From Flavobacterium sp. KJJ (GTDB lineage: Bacteria > Bacteroidota > Bacteroidia > Flavobacteriales > Flavobacteriaceae), in NCBI RefSeq assembly GCF_000708595.2, contig NZ_JARP01000002.1, positions 868,001-932,000 on the forward strand: a stretch of 64,000 nucleotides of DNA. Reading direction: 5' to 3'. Shown here piece by piece: positions 52,043 to 62,470 of this stretch. Numbering within the stretch: the stretch's first letter is position 1; every line of letters begins with the position of its first letter. A model generated the notes under the pieces. That model searched no databases. It was not told the origin of the DNA and saw nothing but the letters and a program-made list of their open reading frames with translations. The position numbers and the translations under genes are program-made.

Positions 52043-54931
52043 ATGTCTGAAGAGAGAGTAATAAGAATAAACAAGGTTTTAAGGGAATTAAATATTTCGT
52101 TAGAAAGAGCTGTTGATTATCTAAAAGATAAGGGAATTGCTATTGATGCAAATCCAAATGCTAAAATTTCTGATAGCGAATTTAATATCCTACAAAGCCA
52201 ATTTGCGGGCGATAAGGGGAATAAGGAAGCTTCTAAAGAGGTAGGAGAAGAGAAAAGAAAAGAAAAAGAAGCATTACGTGTTGAACGTGAGAAAGAAATT
52301 GAAGACAAACGCAGACAAGACGAAGAGCGCCAAAAACAGCAAGAAATTATAAAAGCGAGAGCTGTTGTAACAGGACCTGTTCAAGTTGGTAAAATTGATT
52401 TAAATCCGAAGAAACCAGCAGTTGTTTCTACTCCTTCTGAGGAACCAGCAAAAGCTGAAGAACCAAAAGCAGTTGTTACTCCAACTCAACCAGAAAAACC
52501 TGTTCAAAAAGAAGTTGTACAGCCTGAGCCAGTTGCTCCTGTAGTTTCTGAAGAGAAAAAGGTAGAAAAGCCTATTATTACAGAGAAAAAAGAAGTAAAA
52601 GCTAATCCTGAAGCTTCGGTACCAAAAGCAGCACAAGAGCCTGTAGTCTCAACAGATCCTTCAACTGCTGAGGAAACAATTACGACTCAATATCAAAAAT
52701 TATCTGGAACTACTCTTACAGGGCAAACAATTGACTTATCTCAATTTAATAAGCCTAAGAAAAAGAAAGAAGATCCAAAAATAACACCTAATAAACCAGG
52801 AACTCCAGGTGCAAATAATAACGCTAACAAAAACAAGCGTAAAAGAATTGCGCCTAAACCAGGAGCTCCAGGAGCACCAAAACCTGCTGCAGGCACTGCA
52901 CCGGGAACTCCGAATCCTAATAAAATTACACCAAATACTGGTGGTGGAGGTTTTAACGCTAACAGAAGTGCAAGACCTGGTTTTGTAAAAGGAAACCGTC
53001 CTGCAATTGTAGCAAAAGTTGAGCCTACTGAAGAGGAAGTAAAAAATCAAATTAGAGAAACTCTTGAAAAACTTCAAGGTAAAGGTGGAAAATCTAAAGC
53101 TGCTAAATACAGAAGAGATAAAAGAGATACGCACCGTCAGAAATCTGATGAAGAGCAAAGAGCAATTGATGAAGGAAGTAAAACTATTAAGGTTACTGAA
53201 TTTGTTACTGTAGGTGAAATTGCAATTATGATGGATGTGCCGATTACTAAAGTAATTGGAACTTGTATGTCTCTTGGTATCATGGTTACCATGAACCAAC
53301 GTTTAGATGCTGAAACATTAACTATTGTAGCTGACGAGTTTGGTTACGAAGTTGAATTTATCACTGTTGATATCGAAGAAGCTATTGAAGTAGTTGAAGA
53401 TAAAGAGGAAGATTTAGTAGTTAGAGCACCGATTGTAACTGTAATGGGTCACGTCGATCACGGTAAAACATCTTTGTTGGATTATATTCGTAAAGAAAAT
53501 GTTATCGCTGGTGAGTCTGGAGGTATTACACAACACATTGGAGCTTACGGAGTAACTTTAGATAACGGTCAAAAAATCGCATTCTTAGATACACCAGGTC
53601 ACGAGGCGTTTACCGCAATGCGTGCACGTGGAGCTCAAGTTACAGATATTGCTATTATCGTAGTAGCGGCGGATGATGATATCATGCCACAAACTAAAGA
53701 AGCAATTTCTCACGCACAAGCTGCGGGAGTGCCAATTATATTTGCAATTAATAAAATTGATAAACCAAATGCGAATGTTGAAAAAATCAAAGAGCGTTTG
53801 GCTAGTATGAACTTGCTTGTTGAAGATTGGGGTGGAAAAATTCAGTCACATGATATTTCTGCAAAAGTTGGAACAGGCGTTAAAGAATTATTAGAGAAAG
53901 TTTTATTAGAAGCTGAAATCTTAGATTTAAAATCAAATCCAAATAAAGCGGCACAAGGAACTGTTGTAGAGGCATTCTTGGATAAAGGAAAAGGATATGT
54001 ATCAACGATTTTAGTTCAACATGGAACATTAAAAGTTGGAGATTATATGTTGGCTGGAAAACATCATGGAAAAATTAAAGCCATGCATGATGAAAGAGGG
54101 CATATTGTTAAAGAAGCAGGCCCTTCGACTCCAGTATCAGTTTTAGGTTTAGATGGTGCGGCAACTGCAGGTGATAAGTTTAACGTTTTTGAAGATGAAA
54201 AAGAGGCAAAACAAATTGCATCTAAACGTTCTCAATTAATGCGTGAACAATCTGTACGTACACAAAGACATATTACCCTTGATGAAATTGGCCGTCGTAT
54301 CGCTCTTGGTCAGTTTAAAGAATTAAACGTAATCCTTAAAGGAGACGTTGATGGATCTGTTGAAGCATTATCAGATTCGTTCTCTAAACTTTCTACTGAA
54401 GAAATTCAAATTAATATCATTCATAAAGGTGTTGGAGCAATTACTGAAACTGACGTTATGTTGGCTTCTGCTTCTGATGCAATTATTATCGGATTTAACG
54501 TTCGTCCTGCTGGAAATGCAAGACAGCTTGCTGATAAAGAAGAAATTGATATCCGTTACTATTCTATTATCTACGCAGCTATTGATGACTTGAAAGATGC
54601 AATGGAAGGAATGTTAGCTCCAGAGATGAAAGAAGAAATTTTAGGAACTGCTGAAATTCGTGAGATTTTCAAAATTTCTAAAGTGGGTTCAATCGCAGGT
54701 TGTATGGTGATGGATGGTAAAATCATGAGAACTTCTAAAATTAGAGTTATTAGAGAAGGAGTAGTAGTGCATACAGGTGAGCTTGTAGCATTGAAACGTT
54801 TCAAAGATGATGTTAAAGAAGTTTCTAAAGGTTACGATTGTGGTATTCAAATTAAAGGTTACAATGACATTGAAGAAAGAGATGTTATTGAAGCATACCA
54901 TGAAGTTGCAATCAAAAAGAAATTGAAATAA
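52043..54931 (+). CDS. infB: Translation initiation factor IF-2
   Basis: 962 residues. A short N-terminal IF2-N-like domain ([20 protein letters not shown]) is followed by about 350 residues of low-complexity Lys/Glu/Pro/Ala sequence with Gly-rich parts. The G domain has [12 protein letters not shown] (G1), [12 protein letters not shown] (G3) and [13 protein letters not shown] (G4). Domains II to IV end in [22 protein letters not shown]-2 delivers initiator tRNA to the 30S subunit. Last gene of the operon, followed by a terminator. Confidence 0.98.
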   Translation: MSEERVIRINKVLRELNISLERAVDYLKDKGIAIDANPNAKISDSEFNILQSQFAGDKGNKEASKEVGEEKRKEKEALRVEREKEIEDKRRQDEERQKQQEIIKARAVVTGPVQVGKIDLNPKKPAVVSTPSEEPAKAEEPKAVVTPTQPEKPVQKEVVQPEPVAPVVSEEKKVEKPIITEKKEVKANPEASVPKAAQEPVVSTDPSTAEETITTQYQKLSGTTLTGQTIDLSQFNKPKKKKEDPKITPNKPGTPGANNNANKNKRKRIAPKPGAPGAPKPAAGTAPGTPNPNKITPNTGGGGFNANRSARPGFVKGNRPAIVAKVEPTEEEVKNQIRETLEKLQGKGGKSKAAKYRRDKRDTHRQKSDEEQRAIDEGSKTIKVTEFVTVGEIAIMMDVPITKVIGTCMSLGIMVTMNQRLDAETLTIVADEFGYEVEFITVDIEEAIEVVEDKEEDLVVRAPIVTVMGHVDHGKTSLLDYIRKENVIAGESGGITQHIGAYGVTLDNGQKIAFLDTPGHEAFTAMRARGAQVTDIAIIVVAADDDIMPQTKEAISHAQAAGVPIIFAINKIDKPNANVEKIKERLASMNLLVEDWGGKIQSHDISAKVGTGVKELLEKVLLEAEILDLKSNPNKAAQGTVVEAFLDKGKGYVSTILVQHGTLKVGDYMLAGKHHGKIKAMHDERGHIVKEAGPSTPVSVLGLDGAATAGDKFNVFEDEKEAKQIASKRSQLMREQSVRTQRHITLDEIGRRIALGQFKELNVILKGDVDGSVEALSDSFSKLSTEEIQINIIHKGVGAITETDVMLASASDAIIIGFNVRPAGNARQLADKEEIDIRYYSIIYAAIDDLKDAMEGMLAPEMKEEILGTAEIREIFKISKVGSIAGCMVMDGKIMRTSKIRVIREGVVVHTGELVALKRFKDDVKEVSKGYDCGIQIKGYNDIEERDVIEAYHEVAIKKKLK

Positions 54932-54950
54932 TATTCAATAAATATATTCT

Positions 54951-54980
54951 AAAGTCCCAATGAAAATTGGGACTTTTTTT
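54951..54980 (+). terminator. Terminator of the rimP-nusA-infB operon
   Basis: AAAGTCCCAAT and ATTGGGACTTT form an 11-bp stem with a GAAA tetraloop, followed by T. Confidence 0.93.
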
Positions 54981-55044
54981 ATGGACTTAAATTATAGTGT
55001 TCGATTAACACTCAAATTATTTCCTTTATTTCAAATTTTAATTT

Positions 55045-55052
55045 TATTTTTG
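55045..55052 (+). promoter_or_regulatory. -7 promoter box TATTTTTG of the DUF4920 gene
   Basis: TATTTTTG matches TAnnTTTG and lies 16 bp before the ATG at 55069, giving a very short leader. Confidence 0.65.
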
Positions 55053-55068
55053 GTAAAAATATTTGAAT

Positions 55069-55578
55069 ATGAAACTATTAATATACTCGGCCCTTTTTTC
55101 TTTAGGAGTCTCTACATTGTCTTTTTCGCAAGAAGCAGTAGAAAAGCCTTCTCCTCCTGCAGGAAATGCTATAGTAGGGGATTATTATGGAGCAGATGTT
55201 TCTAAAGCCTCTGAGGTTAAAGCAATCTCGGTAGAGAAGCTAGAAAAAGAATTAGAAAGTTCAAAGAAAGCTGAAAATATTGCGGTAAAAGCAATAGTTA
55301 CCGATGTTTGTGAGAAAAGAGGTTGCTGGTTAACAATTAAAACAGAAGATGGTTCTCCCTTTTTTGTAAAAATGAAAGACTACGCTTTTTTTGTTCCCAC
55401 CGCATTAAAGGGAAAAAATGTAGTTTTAGAAGGCAATGCTGAAAAGAAAATTACATCTGTTGAAGAGTTACAGCATTATGCGAAAGATGCTAAAAAAACA
55501 AAGGCAGAAATTGATTCAATTACTTCGCCTAAAGAAGAAATTCGTTTTTTAGCTAATGGAATTAAAGTGGTAAATTAG
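55069..55578 (+). CDS. DUF4920 domain protein, exported
   Basis: 169 residues with a signal peptide MKLLIYSALFSLGVSTLSFS ending before QEA. The mature part has a DUF4920 / OB-like domain with VTDVCEKRGCWLTIKTEDG (two Cys that could form a disulphide or bind metal) and VVLEGNAEKKITSVEEL. The C terminus ends EIRFLANGIKVVN. Homologues are periplasmic proteins of unknown function in Bacteroidota. An upstream TTG (55063) is in frame but the ATG at 55069 gives the better signal peptide. Confidence 0.87.
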   Translation: MKLLIYSALFSLGVSTLSFSQEAVEKPSPPAGNAIVGDYYGADVSKASEVKAISVEKLEKELESSKKAENIAVKAIVTDVCEKRGCWLTIKTEDGSPFFVKMKDYAFFVPTALKGKNVVLEGNAEKKITSVEELQHYAKDAKKTKAEIDSITSPKEEIRFLANGIKVVN

Positions 55579-55620
55579 ATACAGTTAAAATCTAATTAGA
55601 AATTGATAAAAGATAAAAAC

Positions 55621-55647
55621 AAGTCCTGATGAAAATTGGGACTTTTT
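55621..55647 (+). terminator. Terminator of the DUF4920 gene
   Basis: AAGTCCTGAT and ATTGGGACTT pair (two G-T pairs) around a GAAA tetraloop, followed by TTT. Confidence 0.85.
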
Positions 55648-55950
55648 GCTGTTTTAACATTTTGTTAGGAGTGAACTCATCAGTTTTATTTTTTGTTTGA
55701 TTTGACAACTTAAAATGTCATTAGGAATAAGTGATATAGGTAATATCCGGATGAAATTATAACGAAAAATAGGTTTTTTGGTAAATAGAAAAATGATATT
55801 AGCTAGCTAAATTTACAATTTTTATAACAACTGAATTGAGTTTTTATGGCGTTAATAATTTGGTTTTTTTTGTATAGGAGAAAGAACGGAGTATTCATTG
55901 AATTATTAATTGTTTTTGAATTTGTAAGCGTAAAATTGTGTTGTTTTGAG
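55648..55950. other. AT-rich gene-free gap
   Basis: About 300 bp between the DUF4920 terminator and the terminator of the SPOR gene. I see no open frame, -7 box, RNA-like structure or repeat that I can support. Confidence 0.7.
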
Positions 55951-55988
55951 CATAAAAAAAGCGAGATTTTAATCTCGCTTTTTTTATG
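55951..55988. terminator. Terminator of the SPOR-domain gene (perfect palindrome)
   Basis: A 17-bp perfect stem (55951-55967 with 55972-55988) with a TTTA loop; GCGAGAT/ATCTCGC core and seven A and seven T on the flanks. Functions for the minus-strand gene and would also stop any plus-strand transcript. Confidence 0.93.
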
Positions 55989-56000
55989 CTAATATATTTT

Positions 56001-56390
56001 TTATCTGCCCGGTTTAATTAAAAAGACACTTTTGTATCTATTTTTTATTTCCGCTAAATTTTTTTCTGCTTCTATTCGTGTTTTGAAATTTCCAACCATA
56101 ACTTTATAATTTGGTGTATTGAAAATTATTGTGCCGTCAATATTTGTATATTCTCTTTTAAAATCTGCCAGCGTTTTTTTTGCTTCTTCGCTTTTTCCGC
56201 TAAAAATTTGAATTCTATAAGTGTCATTTGTACTTATTGATGTGTTAATTTTACGTTTGTCATTCAGTAACTGTTCAAATTTAGGATCTTGATTTAGTGT
56301 TAAATTTTGGTCCTGTGCATGAATATTGTATGCTAAAGCAAACATTGATAATGTTAATAAAACTCTTTTTGAAGGGGTTAAAATTCTCAT
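56001..56390 (-). CDS. SPOR-domain protein, exported
   Basis: 129 residues from the ATG at 56390. N-terminal export region (RVLLTLSMFALAYNIHAQ) is followed by a linker and a SPOR domain (about 60-127: TYRIQIFSGKSEEAKKTLAD, then YKVMVGNFKTRIEAEKNLAE). SPOR domains bind peptidoglycan strands stripped of stem peptides and bring proteins to the division septum. A longer frame starts at a TTG at 56411 that belongs to the -7 box, so it is rejected. Confidence 0.9.
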   Translation of the reverse strand: MRILTPSKRVLLTLSMFALAYNIHAQDQNLTLNQDPKFEQLLNDKRKINTSISTNDTYRIQIFSGKSEEAKKTLADFKREYTNIDGTIIFNTPNYKVMVGNFKTRIEAEKNLAEIKNRYKSVFLIKPGR

Positions 56391-56408
56391 AATGTGATGG
56401 TTTTTATG

Positions 56409-56416
56409 CAAAAATA
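56409..56416 (-). promoter_or_regulatory. -7 promoter box TATTTTTG of the SPOR gene
   Basis: A perfect TAnnTTTG on the minus strand, 18 bp before the ATG at 56390. Confidence 0.7.
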
Positions 56417-56515
56417 GTATTTAAAGTTTGTGTGGAAAATTTTAATATTATTTAGAATTGATATAAATTGATATTTAAGACTATTTTAAGGTTTTGAGAA
56501 TAGTTCATAAGTCGT

Positions 56516-56575
56516 ATTTTTGTGCAAGTTTTAAAAGAAGGTGTTCGTTTTTTACTGATTTACTACAGTAAAAAT
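56516..56575 (+). promoter_or_regulatory. Promoter and leader hairpin of the alternative complex III operon
   Basis: TATTTTTG (56516-56523) with TTTG at 56494-56497 as -33 element (18-bp spacer). The leader contains a perfect 9-bp stem, TTTTTACTG (56550-56558) with CAGTAAAAA (56567-56575), ending 34 nt before the actA ATG. Confidence 0.75.
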
Positions 56576-56609
56576 CATACCAAAAATTAGTAGATAATTA
56601 TTATACTAT

Positions 56610-57947
56610 ATGAAAAAGGTGGGTAACCATAATTCGATCTCAAGAAAATTGCTGCTTAGCTTATCGCTAACGCTGATTTTCTCCCTAACTTCATTTGCTC
56701 AAGATGCTGCTGCTGCTCCGGCGGCGCCTGAAGCTGCTGCTCCGGCTGCAACTGCAGGTGGTGATCCAGTAAAAGGGAAAGAACTTTTTAATGCAAATTG
56801 TGCTGCATGTCACAAATTAGATGCTAAATCAACAGGTCCTGCTTTAAGGGGAGTTGCTGCTAAGCATGAAATGGCTTGGATCTACAAGTGGGTTCACAAC
56901 AGTTCTGAAGTAATTAAATCAGGTGACCCTGTTGCTGTTAAACTTTTTGAAGAAAACAACAAGTCTGTAATGACTGCTTTTCCTCAATTATCTGAAGGGG
57001 ATATTGATAATATTATCGCTTATACTTCTGAAGTAAAAGCTGAGCCTGCGGTAGTGCAAGGTGGTGGTTCTGCTGCTCCTCCGGGAACTAATGTTGAGGG
57101 TGGTGGAATTTCAAATAATATTATTTTAGGTGCTCTTGCTCTTGTAATGGCTATTTTAGTTGTTATGTTGTTCATGGTGAACAAAGTGTTAACTAAAGTT
57201 GCTGGTAACAATGGTATTGTAATTGCTCCTAGAGAAGCTAGAACTCCAATCTGGAAAGCTTTTGCTAAGAACCAATTCTTAGTGTTGGTTACTTCTATAT
57301 TTTTGCTTTTGGCAAGCGGTTATTTTGTGTATGGATTTTTAATGCAGGTTGGTGTAGATCAAAACTATGAGCCAATTCAGCCAATTCACTATTCTCACAA
57401 AATTCACGCTGGAGATAACGAGATCAATTGTAAATATTGTCACTCTGCTGCTCGTGTAAGTAAAAATGCTGGTATTCCATCATTAAATGTTTGTATGAAC
57501 TGTCATAAAAACATTTCTGAGGTTGCTGAAACTACTGCTACTGCTGAGTATAGCAAAGCATTTTACGATGCGCAGATTCAAAAATTATATGATGCTGTTG
57601 GATGGGATAAGACAAAACAAGCTTATACTGGAAAGACACAGCCTGTAAAATGGGTTCGTATTCATAACTTGCCTGACTTTGTGTATTTTAATCACTCACA
57701 ACACGTTTCTGTTGCTGGAGTTGAATGTCAAACTTGTCACGGTCCAGTGCAGGAATTTGAAATCATGAAGCAATACTCTAAATTAACAATGGGATGGTGT
57801 GTTGATTGCCATAGAAAAACAGATGTTAAGATGGAAGGAAATGCATATTATGATAAAATTCATGCTGAACTTTCTAAAAAATACGGTGTAGAGAAATTAA
57901 CTGCAGCGCAAATGGGAGGTTTAGAATGCGGTAAATGCCACTATTAA
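56610..57947 (+). CDS. actA: Alternative complex III subunit ActA, multihaem cytochrome c
   Basis: 445 residues, exported (signal ending SLTSFAQ). An Ala/Pro linker leads to a monohaem cytochrome c domain with CAACH at about residue 68, a membrane helix near 170-192, a second near 225-247, and then a cluster of five CxxCH motifs (CKYCH, CMNCH, CQTCH, CVDCH, CGKCH). That makes six haem sites. ActA passes electrons from the ActB clusters to cytochrome oxidase or a soluble carrier. First gene of the actABCDEF operon; the complex from F. johnsoniae has a published structure. The pentahaem part matches the Rhodothermus ActA type, the first cytochrome domain is an extra N-terminal unit. Confidence 0.94.
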   Translation: MKKVGNHNSISRKLLLSLSLTLIFSLTSFAQDAAAAPAAPEAAAPAATAGGDPVKGKELFNANCAACHKLDAKSTGPALRGVAAKHEMAWIYKWVHNSSEVIKSGDPVAVKLFEENNKSVMTAFPQLSEGDIDNIIAYTSEVKAEPAVVQGGGSAAPPGTNVEGGGISNNIILGALALVMAILVVMLFMVNKVLTKVAGNNGIVIAPREARTPIWKAFAKNQFLVLVTSIFLLLASGYFVYGFLMQVGVDQNYEPIQPIHYSHKIHAGDNEINCKYCHSAARVSKNAGIPSLNVCMNCHKNISEVAETTATAEYSKAFYDAQIQKLYDAVGWDKTKQAYTGKTQPVKWVRIHNLPDFVYFNHSQHVSVAGVECQTCHGPVQEFEIMKQYSKLTMGWCVDCHRKTDVKMEGNAYYDKIHAELSKKYGVEKLTAAQMGGLECGKCHY

Positions 57948-57979
57948 TCGAATTATTAAGATTTTAATATTTATATACA

Positions 57980-60900
57980 ATGTCATCAAACAAAAAATAC
58001 TGGAAAAGTGTTGAAGAACTAGAAAATAGTTCTATTGTTGAGGCGCTTAGAAATAACGAATTTGTTGAAGAAATTCCTACAGAAGAATTCTTAGGAAATG
58101 CAGATGCTTTAGCTACATCTGGAACTTCACGTCGTGACTTTTTAAAGTACGTAGGATTTAGTACAGCAGCTGTTACACTTGCTGCCTGCGAAGGTCCTGT
58201 TCACAAGTCGATACCTTATGTGTTACAACCAGAGCAAATCATTCCTGGTGTTGCGGATTATTATGCAACTACAGTTTTTGATGGTTTTGATTTTGCTAAC
58301 TTATTAGTGAAAACTCGTGAGGGTCGTCCAATTAAAATTGATAACAACACTATTTCTGGAGCTAAGTTTTCAGCCAATGCTAGAATTCATGCATCTATAC
58401 TGTCTTTGTATGACAGTGGACGTTTGAAAGAGCCTAAATTAAAAGGTAAAAACACTAGCTGGTCTGCTGTTGATTTGGAAATTAAATCAAGTCTAGCAGC
58501 TGCGAAAGCTAAGGGTGGTCAGGTAGTACTATTAACAAATACATTAGCAAGTCCGTCTACTGAAAAGTTGATTGGCGAATTTATTGCTAAAAATCCAAAT
58601 GCAAAACATGTTGTTTATGATGCAGTTTCTTCATCTGACGCATTAGATGCATTTGAGACAGTTTACGGTGAAAGAGCTTTGGTTGATTATGATTTTTCAA
58701 AAGCTTCTTTAATTGTGTCCGTTGGTGCTGATTTCTTGGGAGATTGGCAAGGTGGTGGTTACGATGCTGGATATGCTAAAGGACGTATTCCTCAAAACGG
58801 AAAAATGTCTCGTCACTTCCAGTTTGAATCAAATATGACATTGTCTGGAGCTGCTGCTGATAAACGTGTTCCAATGACTACTGCTAATCAAAAACAAGCT
58901 TTAGTTCAAATTTATAATATTATTGTCGGAGCTTCTGTTCCTGTTTCTTTAGAAGGTGCTTATAAGGCGGAAGCTGTTAAAGCGGCGCAACAATTAAAAG
59001 CAGCTGGATCTAAAGGGGTTTTGGTTTCTGGAATTGAAGATAAAAACGCTCAATTATTAGTTTTGGCTATTAATCAGGCATTAGCTAGTGAGGCTTTTAC
59101 TACTGTTGGAACAAGACAGATTAGAAAAGGTTCTAATGCTGTTGTTTCTCAATTAATAAAAGATATGAATGCTGGAAGTGTTCATACTTTAATTATGAGT
59201 GGAGTTAACCCAGTTTATACTTTAGCTGATTCAGCTTCTTTTGTTTCTGGTTTAAAAAAGGTGGAAACATCAGTTGCTTTCTCTTTAAAAGAAGATGAAA
59301 CTGCTTCTATTGTTAAAGTTGCTGCTCCTGCGCCTCATTATTTAGAATCGTGGGGTGATGTTGAGATTACTAAAGGAACTTATAGTTTGACTCAGCCAAC
59401 AATCCGTCCAATTTTCAATACAAAACAATTTCAAGATGTTTTATTATCGTTAAATGGTACTCCTGGAAGTTTTTATGATTATTTAAAAGGAAGTTCAGCT
59501 TCAATTATAGCAGGTTCTTCTTGGAATAAAGTTTTGCACGATGGTGTTTTTGTTGCTGGTTCTGCTGCTTTGGCTGGAGGATCTTATGATTTCGCTGGAG
59601 CCGCAAATGCGCTATCAAAATCAAGATCAGCAACTGGAGATTTAGAATTAGTATTATATACTAAGACTGGTATGGGTGATGGACAACAAGCAAACAATCC
59701 TTGGTTGCAGGAGTTTCCTGATCCAATTACGAGAGTTTCTTGGGATAACTATGTTACAGTTTCTAATACAGATGCTAAAAAACTTGGATTATCAAATGAA
59801 ATTGTTGCAAACGGAGGTTTAAACGGAAGTTATGCTACAATTACTGTTGCTGATGGATCTAAATTAGAAAATGTTCCAGTAATTGTTCAGCCTGGACAAG
59901 CTGTTGGTACAGTTGGTTTAGCTGTTGGTTATGGTCGTAAGGCATCTTTAAAAGAAGAAATGCAAGTAGGTTTAAATGCTTACGCTTTATATAAAAACTT
60001 TAATAGTGTTCAATCTGTTTCTATTGCAAAAGCAAATGGAGTTCATGAGTTTGCTTGTGTTCAAGGACAGAAGACGTTGATGGGTAGAGGAGATATTATT
60101 AAAGAAACTACTCTTGAAGTTTTTAATACTAAAGATGCAGAACATTGGAATGAAAAGCCAATGGTATCTTTAGATCATCAAGAAGTTGAAGCTACAACAG
60201 TCGATTTATGGGAGTCATTTGATCGTTCTACTGGACATCATTTTAATCTTTCTATTGACTTAAATGCTTGTACTGGATGTGGAGCATGTGTTATTGCTTG
60301 TCATGCTGAAAACAACGTTCCTGTTGTTGGTAAAGCAGAAGTTAGAAGAAGCCGTGATATGCACTGGTTGCGTATTGATAGATATTATTCTTCTGAAAGT
60401 ACCTTTGAAGGTGATAATGAAAGAAAAGAAAATATTGCAGGTTTATCGAGTTCATTATCTACATTTAATGAAATGGAGAAACCTGGAGATAATCCACAAG
60501 TAGCATTCCAACCAGTAATGTGTCAGCACTGTAATCACGCACCATGTGAAACAGTTTGTCCTGTTGCTGCAACATCTCACGGTCGTGAAGGTCAAAACCA
60601 CATGGCATATAACAGATGTGTTGGTACTCGTTATTGTGCAAACAACTGTCCATATAAAGTACGTCGTTTTAACTGGTTCTTGTATAACAAAAACAGTGAG
60701 TTCGATTATAACATGAATGATGATTTAGGTCGTATGGTGTTAAATCCAGATGTAAACGTTCGTTCTCGTGGAGTTATGGAAAAATGTTCTATGTGTATTC
60801 AAATGACACAAGCAACTAAATTGAAAGCTAAAAATGAAGGTCGTCCAGTTGCTGACGGAGAATTTCAAACAGCTTGTTCAAATGCTTGTTCTTCTGGAGC

Positions 60901-61036
60901 TATGATATTTGGTGATGTTAATGATTCTGGAAGTAAAGTTGCTAAATTAGCATCTGATGAGAGATCATATCACTTGTTAGAACATGTTGGAACAAAACCA
61001 AACGTGGTTTACCATGTTAAAGTTAGAAATACTTAG
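57980..61036 (+). CDS. actB: Alternative complex III subunit ActB, iron-sulphur/molybdopterin-like protein
   Basis: 1018 residues. A Tat-type signal lies at about residues 50-70 (TSRRDFLKYVGFSTAAV), with AAC as lipid-anchor site, well inside the protein. The next 650 residues resemble a molybdopterin oxidoreductase but the family binds no molybdenum. The C-terminal ferredoxin-like part has cysteine groups CTGCGACVIACH, CQHCNHAPCETVCP, CVGTRYCANNCP and CSMCIQ with CSNACSSGA, enough for one 3Fe-4S and three 4Fe-4S clusters. It carries electrons from menaquinol (via ActC) to ActA. Confidence 0.96.
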   Translation: MSSNKKYWKSVEELENSSIVEALRNNEFVEEIPTEEFLGNADALATSGTSRRDFLKYVGFSTAAVTLAACEGPVHKSIPYVLQPEQIIPGVADYYATTVFDGFDFANLLVKTREGRPIKIDNNTISGAKFSANARIHASILSLYDSGRLKEPKLKGKNTSWSAVDLEIKSSLAAAKAKGGQVVLLTNTLASPSTEKLIGEFIAKNPNAKHVVYDAVSSSDALDAFETVYGERALVDYDFSKASLIVSVGADFLGDWQGGGYDAGYAKGRIPQNGKMSRHFQFESNMTLSGAAADKRVPMTTANQKQALVQIYNIIVGASVPVSLEGAYKAEAVKAAQQLKAAGSKGVLVSGIEDKNAQLLVLAINQALASEAFTTVGTRQIRKGSNAVVSQLIKDMNAGSVHTLIMSGVNPVYTLADSASFVSGLKKVETSVAFSLKEDETASIVKVAAPAPHYLESWGDVEITKGTYSLTQPTIRPIFNTKQFQDVLLSLNGTPGSFYDYLKGSSASIIAGSSWNKVLHDGVFVAGSAALAGGSYDFAGAANALSKSRSATGDLELVLYTKTGMGDGQQANNPWLQEFPDPITRVSWDNYVTVSNTDAKKLGLSNEIVANGGLNGSYATITVADGSKLENVPVIVQPGQAVGTVGLAVGYGRKASLKEEMQVGLNAYALYKNFNSVQSVSIAKANGVHEFACVQGQKTLMGRGDIIKETTLEVFNTKDAEHWNEKPMVSLDHQEVEATTVDLWESFDRSTGHHFNLSIDLNACTGCGACVIACHAENNVPVVGKAEVRRSRDMHWLRIDRYYSSESTFEGDNERKENIAGLSSSLSTFNEMEKPGDNPQVAFQPVMCQHCNHAPCETVCPVAATSHGREGQNHMAYNRCVGTRYCANNCPYKVRRFNWFLYNKNSEFDYNMNDDLGRMVLNPDVNVRSRGVMEKCSMCIQMTQATKLKAKNEGRPVADGEFQTACSNACSSGAMIFGDVNDSGSKVAKLASDERSYHLLEHVGTKPNVVYHVKVRNT

Positions 61037-61069
61037 TAAAATTATTAATAAGAAACAATATAAAGGATT

Positions 61070-62470
61070 ATGTCGTCTCACTACGAAGCACCCATTAGAA
61101 AACCTTTAGTTATAGGTGATAAATCATATCACGATGTAACTGTAGATGTGGCAGCACCTGTTGAAGGGCCTGCAAATAAACAATGGTGGATTGTATTTTC
61201 AATCGCATTAATAGCCTTCCTTTGGGGGTTAGGTTGTATAATTTACACCGTATCTACCGGTATCGGAACATGGGGATTAAATAAAACAGTTGGTTGGGCT
61301 TGGGATATCACGAACTTTGTTTGGTGGGTTGGTATTGGTCACGCAGGAACTTTGATTTCAGCGGTATTATTACTTTTCCGTCAGCGTTGGAGAATGGCTA
61401 TTAACCGTTCTGCAGAAGCAATGACTATTTTCTCTGTAGTTCAAGCAGGTTTATTTCCAATTATTCACATGGGACGTCCATGGTTAGCATACTGGGTTTT
61501 ACCTATTCCAAATCAATTTGGATCTTTATGGGTAAACTTTAACTCACCATTGCTTTGGGACGTATTCGCAATCTCAACTTATCTTTCAGTATCATTAGTT
61601 TTCTGGTGGACTGGTTTGTTGCCTGATTTCGCAATGCTTCGTGATAGAGCTATAACTCCATTTAATAAGAGAGTTTATTCTATCTTAAGTTTTGGATGGA
61701 GCGGTAGAGCCAAAGATTGGCAACGTTTTGAAGAAGTATCTTTGGTCTTAGCTGGTTTAGCCACTCCGCTTGTACTTTCTGTACACACGATTGTATCGAT
61801 GGACTTTGCTACTTCTGTAATTCCTGGATGGCATACAACAATTTTCCCTCCATACTTCGTTGCTGGAGCGGTATTCTCTGGATTTGCAATGGTAAATACA
61901 TTGTTGATCGTAATGAGAAAAGTTTCTAATCTGGAAGCTTATATTACACTTCAACATATTGAATTAATGAATATCATTATTATGATTACTGGTTCTATTG
62001 TTGGTGTTGCTTACATCACTGAGTTATTTGTAGCTTGGTATTCAGGTGTAGAGTATGAGCAATATGCGTTCTTGAACAGAGCTACTGGACCTTACTGGTG
62101 GGCATATTGGTCAATGATGACTTGTAACGTTTTCTCTCCACAATTTATGTGGTTTAAAAAACTTAGAACAAGTATCATGTTTTCATTTATTATTTCGATC
62201 GTTGTAAACATCGGAATGTGGTTTGAAAGATTCGTAATTATTGTTACTTCTTTACATAGAGATTACCTTCCATCTTCTTGGACAATGTTTTCACCAACAT
62301 TTGTTGATATTGGAATTTTCATTGGAACAATTGGTTTCTTCTTTGTGTTGTTTTTATTATACTCTAGAACATTTCCAGTAATTGCTCAGGCAGAGGTAAA
62401 GACAATTTTGAAAGGAACAGGAGATAATTACATTACAGAAAGAGCAAATAAAGATTCACATCATGAGTAA
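61070..62470 (+). CDS. actC: Alternative complex III subunit ActC, NrfD-like quinol-binding membrane protein
   Basis: 466 residues with about ten membrane helices (AFLWGLGCIIYTV; NFVWWVGIGHAGTLISAVLL; IFIGTIGFFFVLFLLY). NrfD family members bind menaquinol at the membrane surface; ActC is the main quinol-oxidising subunit. The region WWVGIGHAGT with its His and the RPWLAYWVLP loop are typical. It overlaps actD by 8 bp. Confidence 0.96.
   Translation: MSSHYEAPIRKPLVIGDKSYHDVTVDVAAPVEGPANKQWWIVFSIALIAFLWGLGCIIYTVSTGIGTWGLNKTVGWAWDITNFVWWVGIGHAGTLISAVLLLFRQRWRMAINRSAEAMTIFSVVQAGLFPIIHMGRPWLAYWVLPIPNQFGSLWVNFNSPLLWDVFAISTYLSVSLVFWWTGLLPDFAMLRDRAITPFNKRVYSILSFGWSGRAKDWQRFEEVSLVLAGLATPLVLSVHTIVSMDFATSVIPGWHTTIFPPYFVAGAVFSGFAMVNTLLIVMRKVSNLEAYITLQHIELMNIIIMITGSIVGVAYITELFVAWYSGVEYEQYAFLNRATGPYWWAYWSMMTCNVFSPQFMWFKKLRTSIMFSFIISIVVNIGMWFERFVIIVTSLHRDYLPSSWTMFSPTFVDIGIFIGTIGFFFVLFLLYSRTFPVIAQAEVKTILKGTGDNYITERANKDSHHE

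Noticed and set aside
52736..53299. Long antisense frame inside infB
   Set aside because: It mirrors the low-complexity linker of IF-2; composition (Ser, Phe, Cys) is that of a codon shadow.
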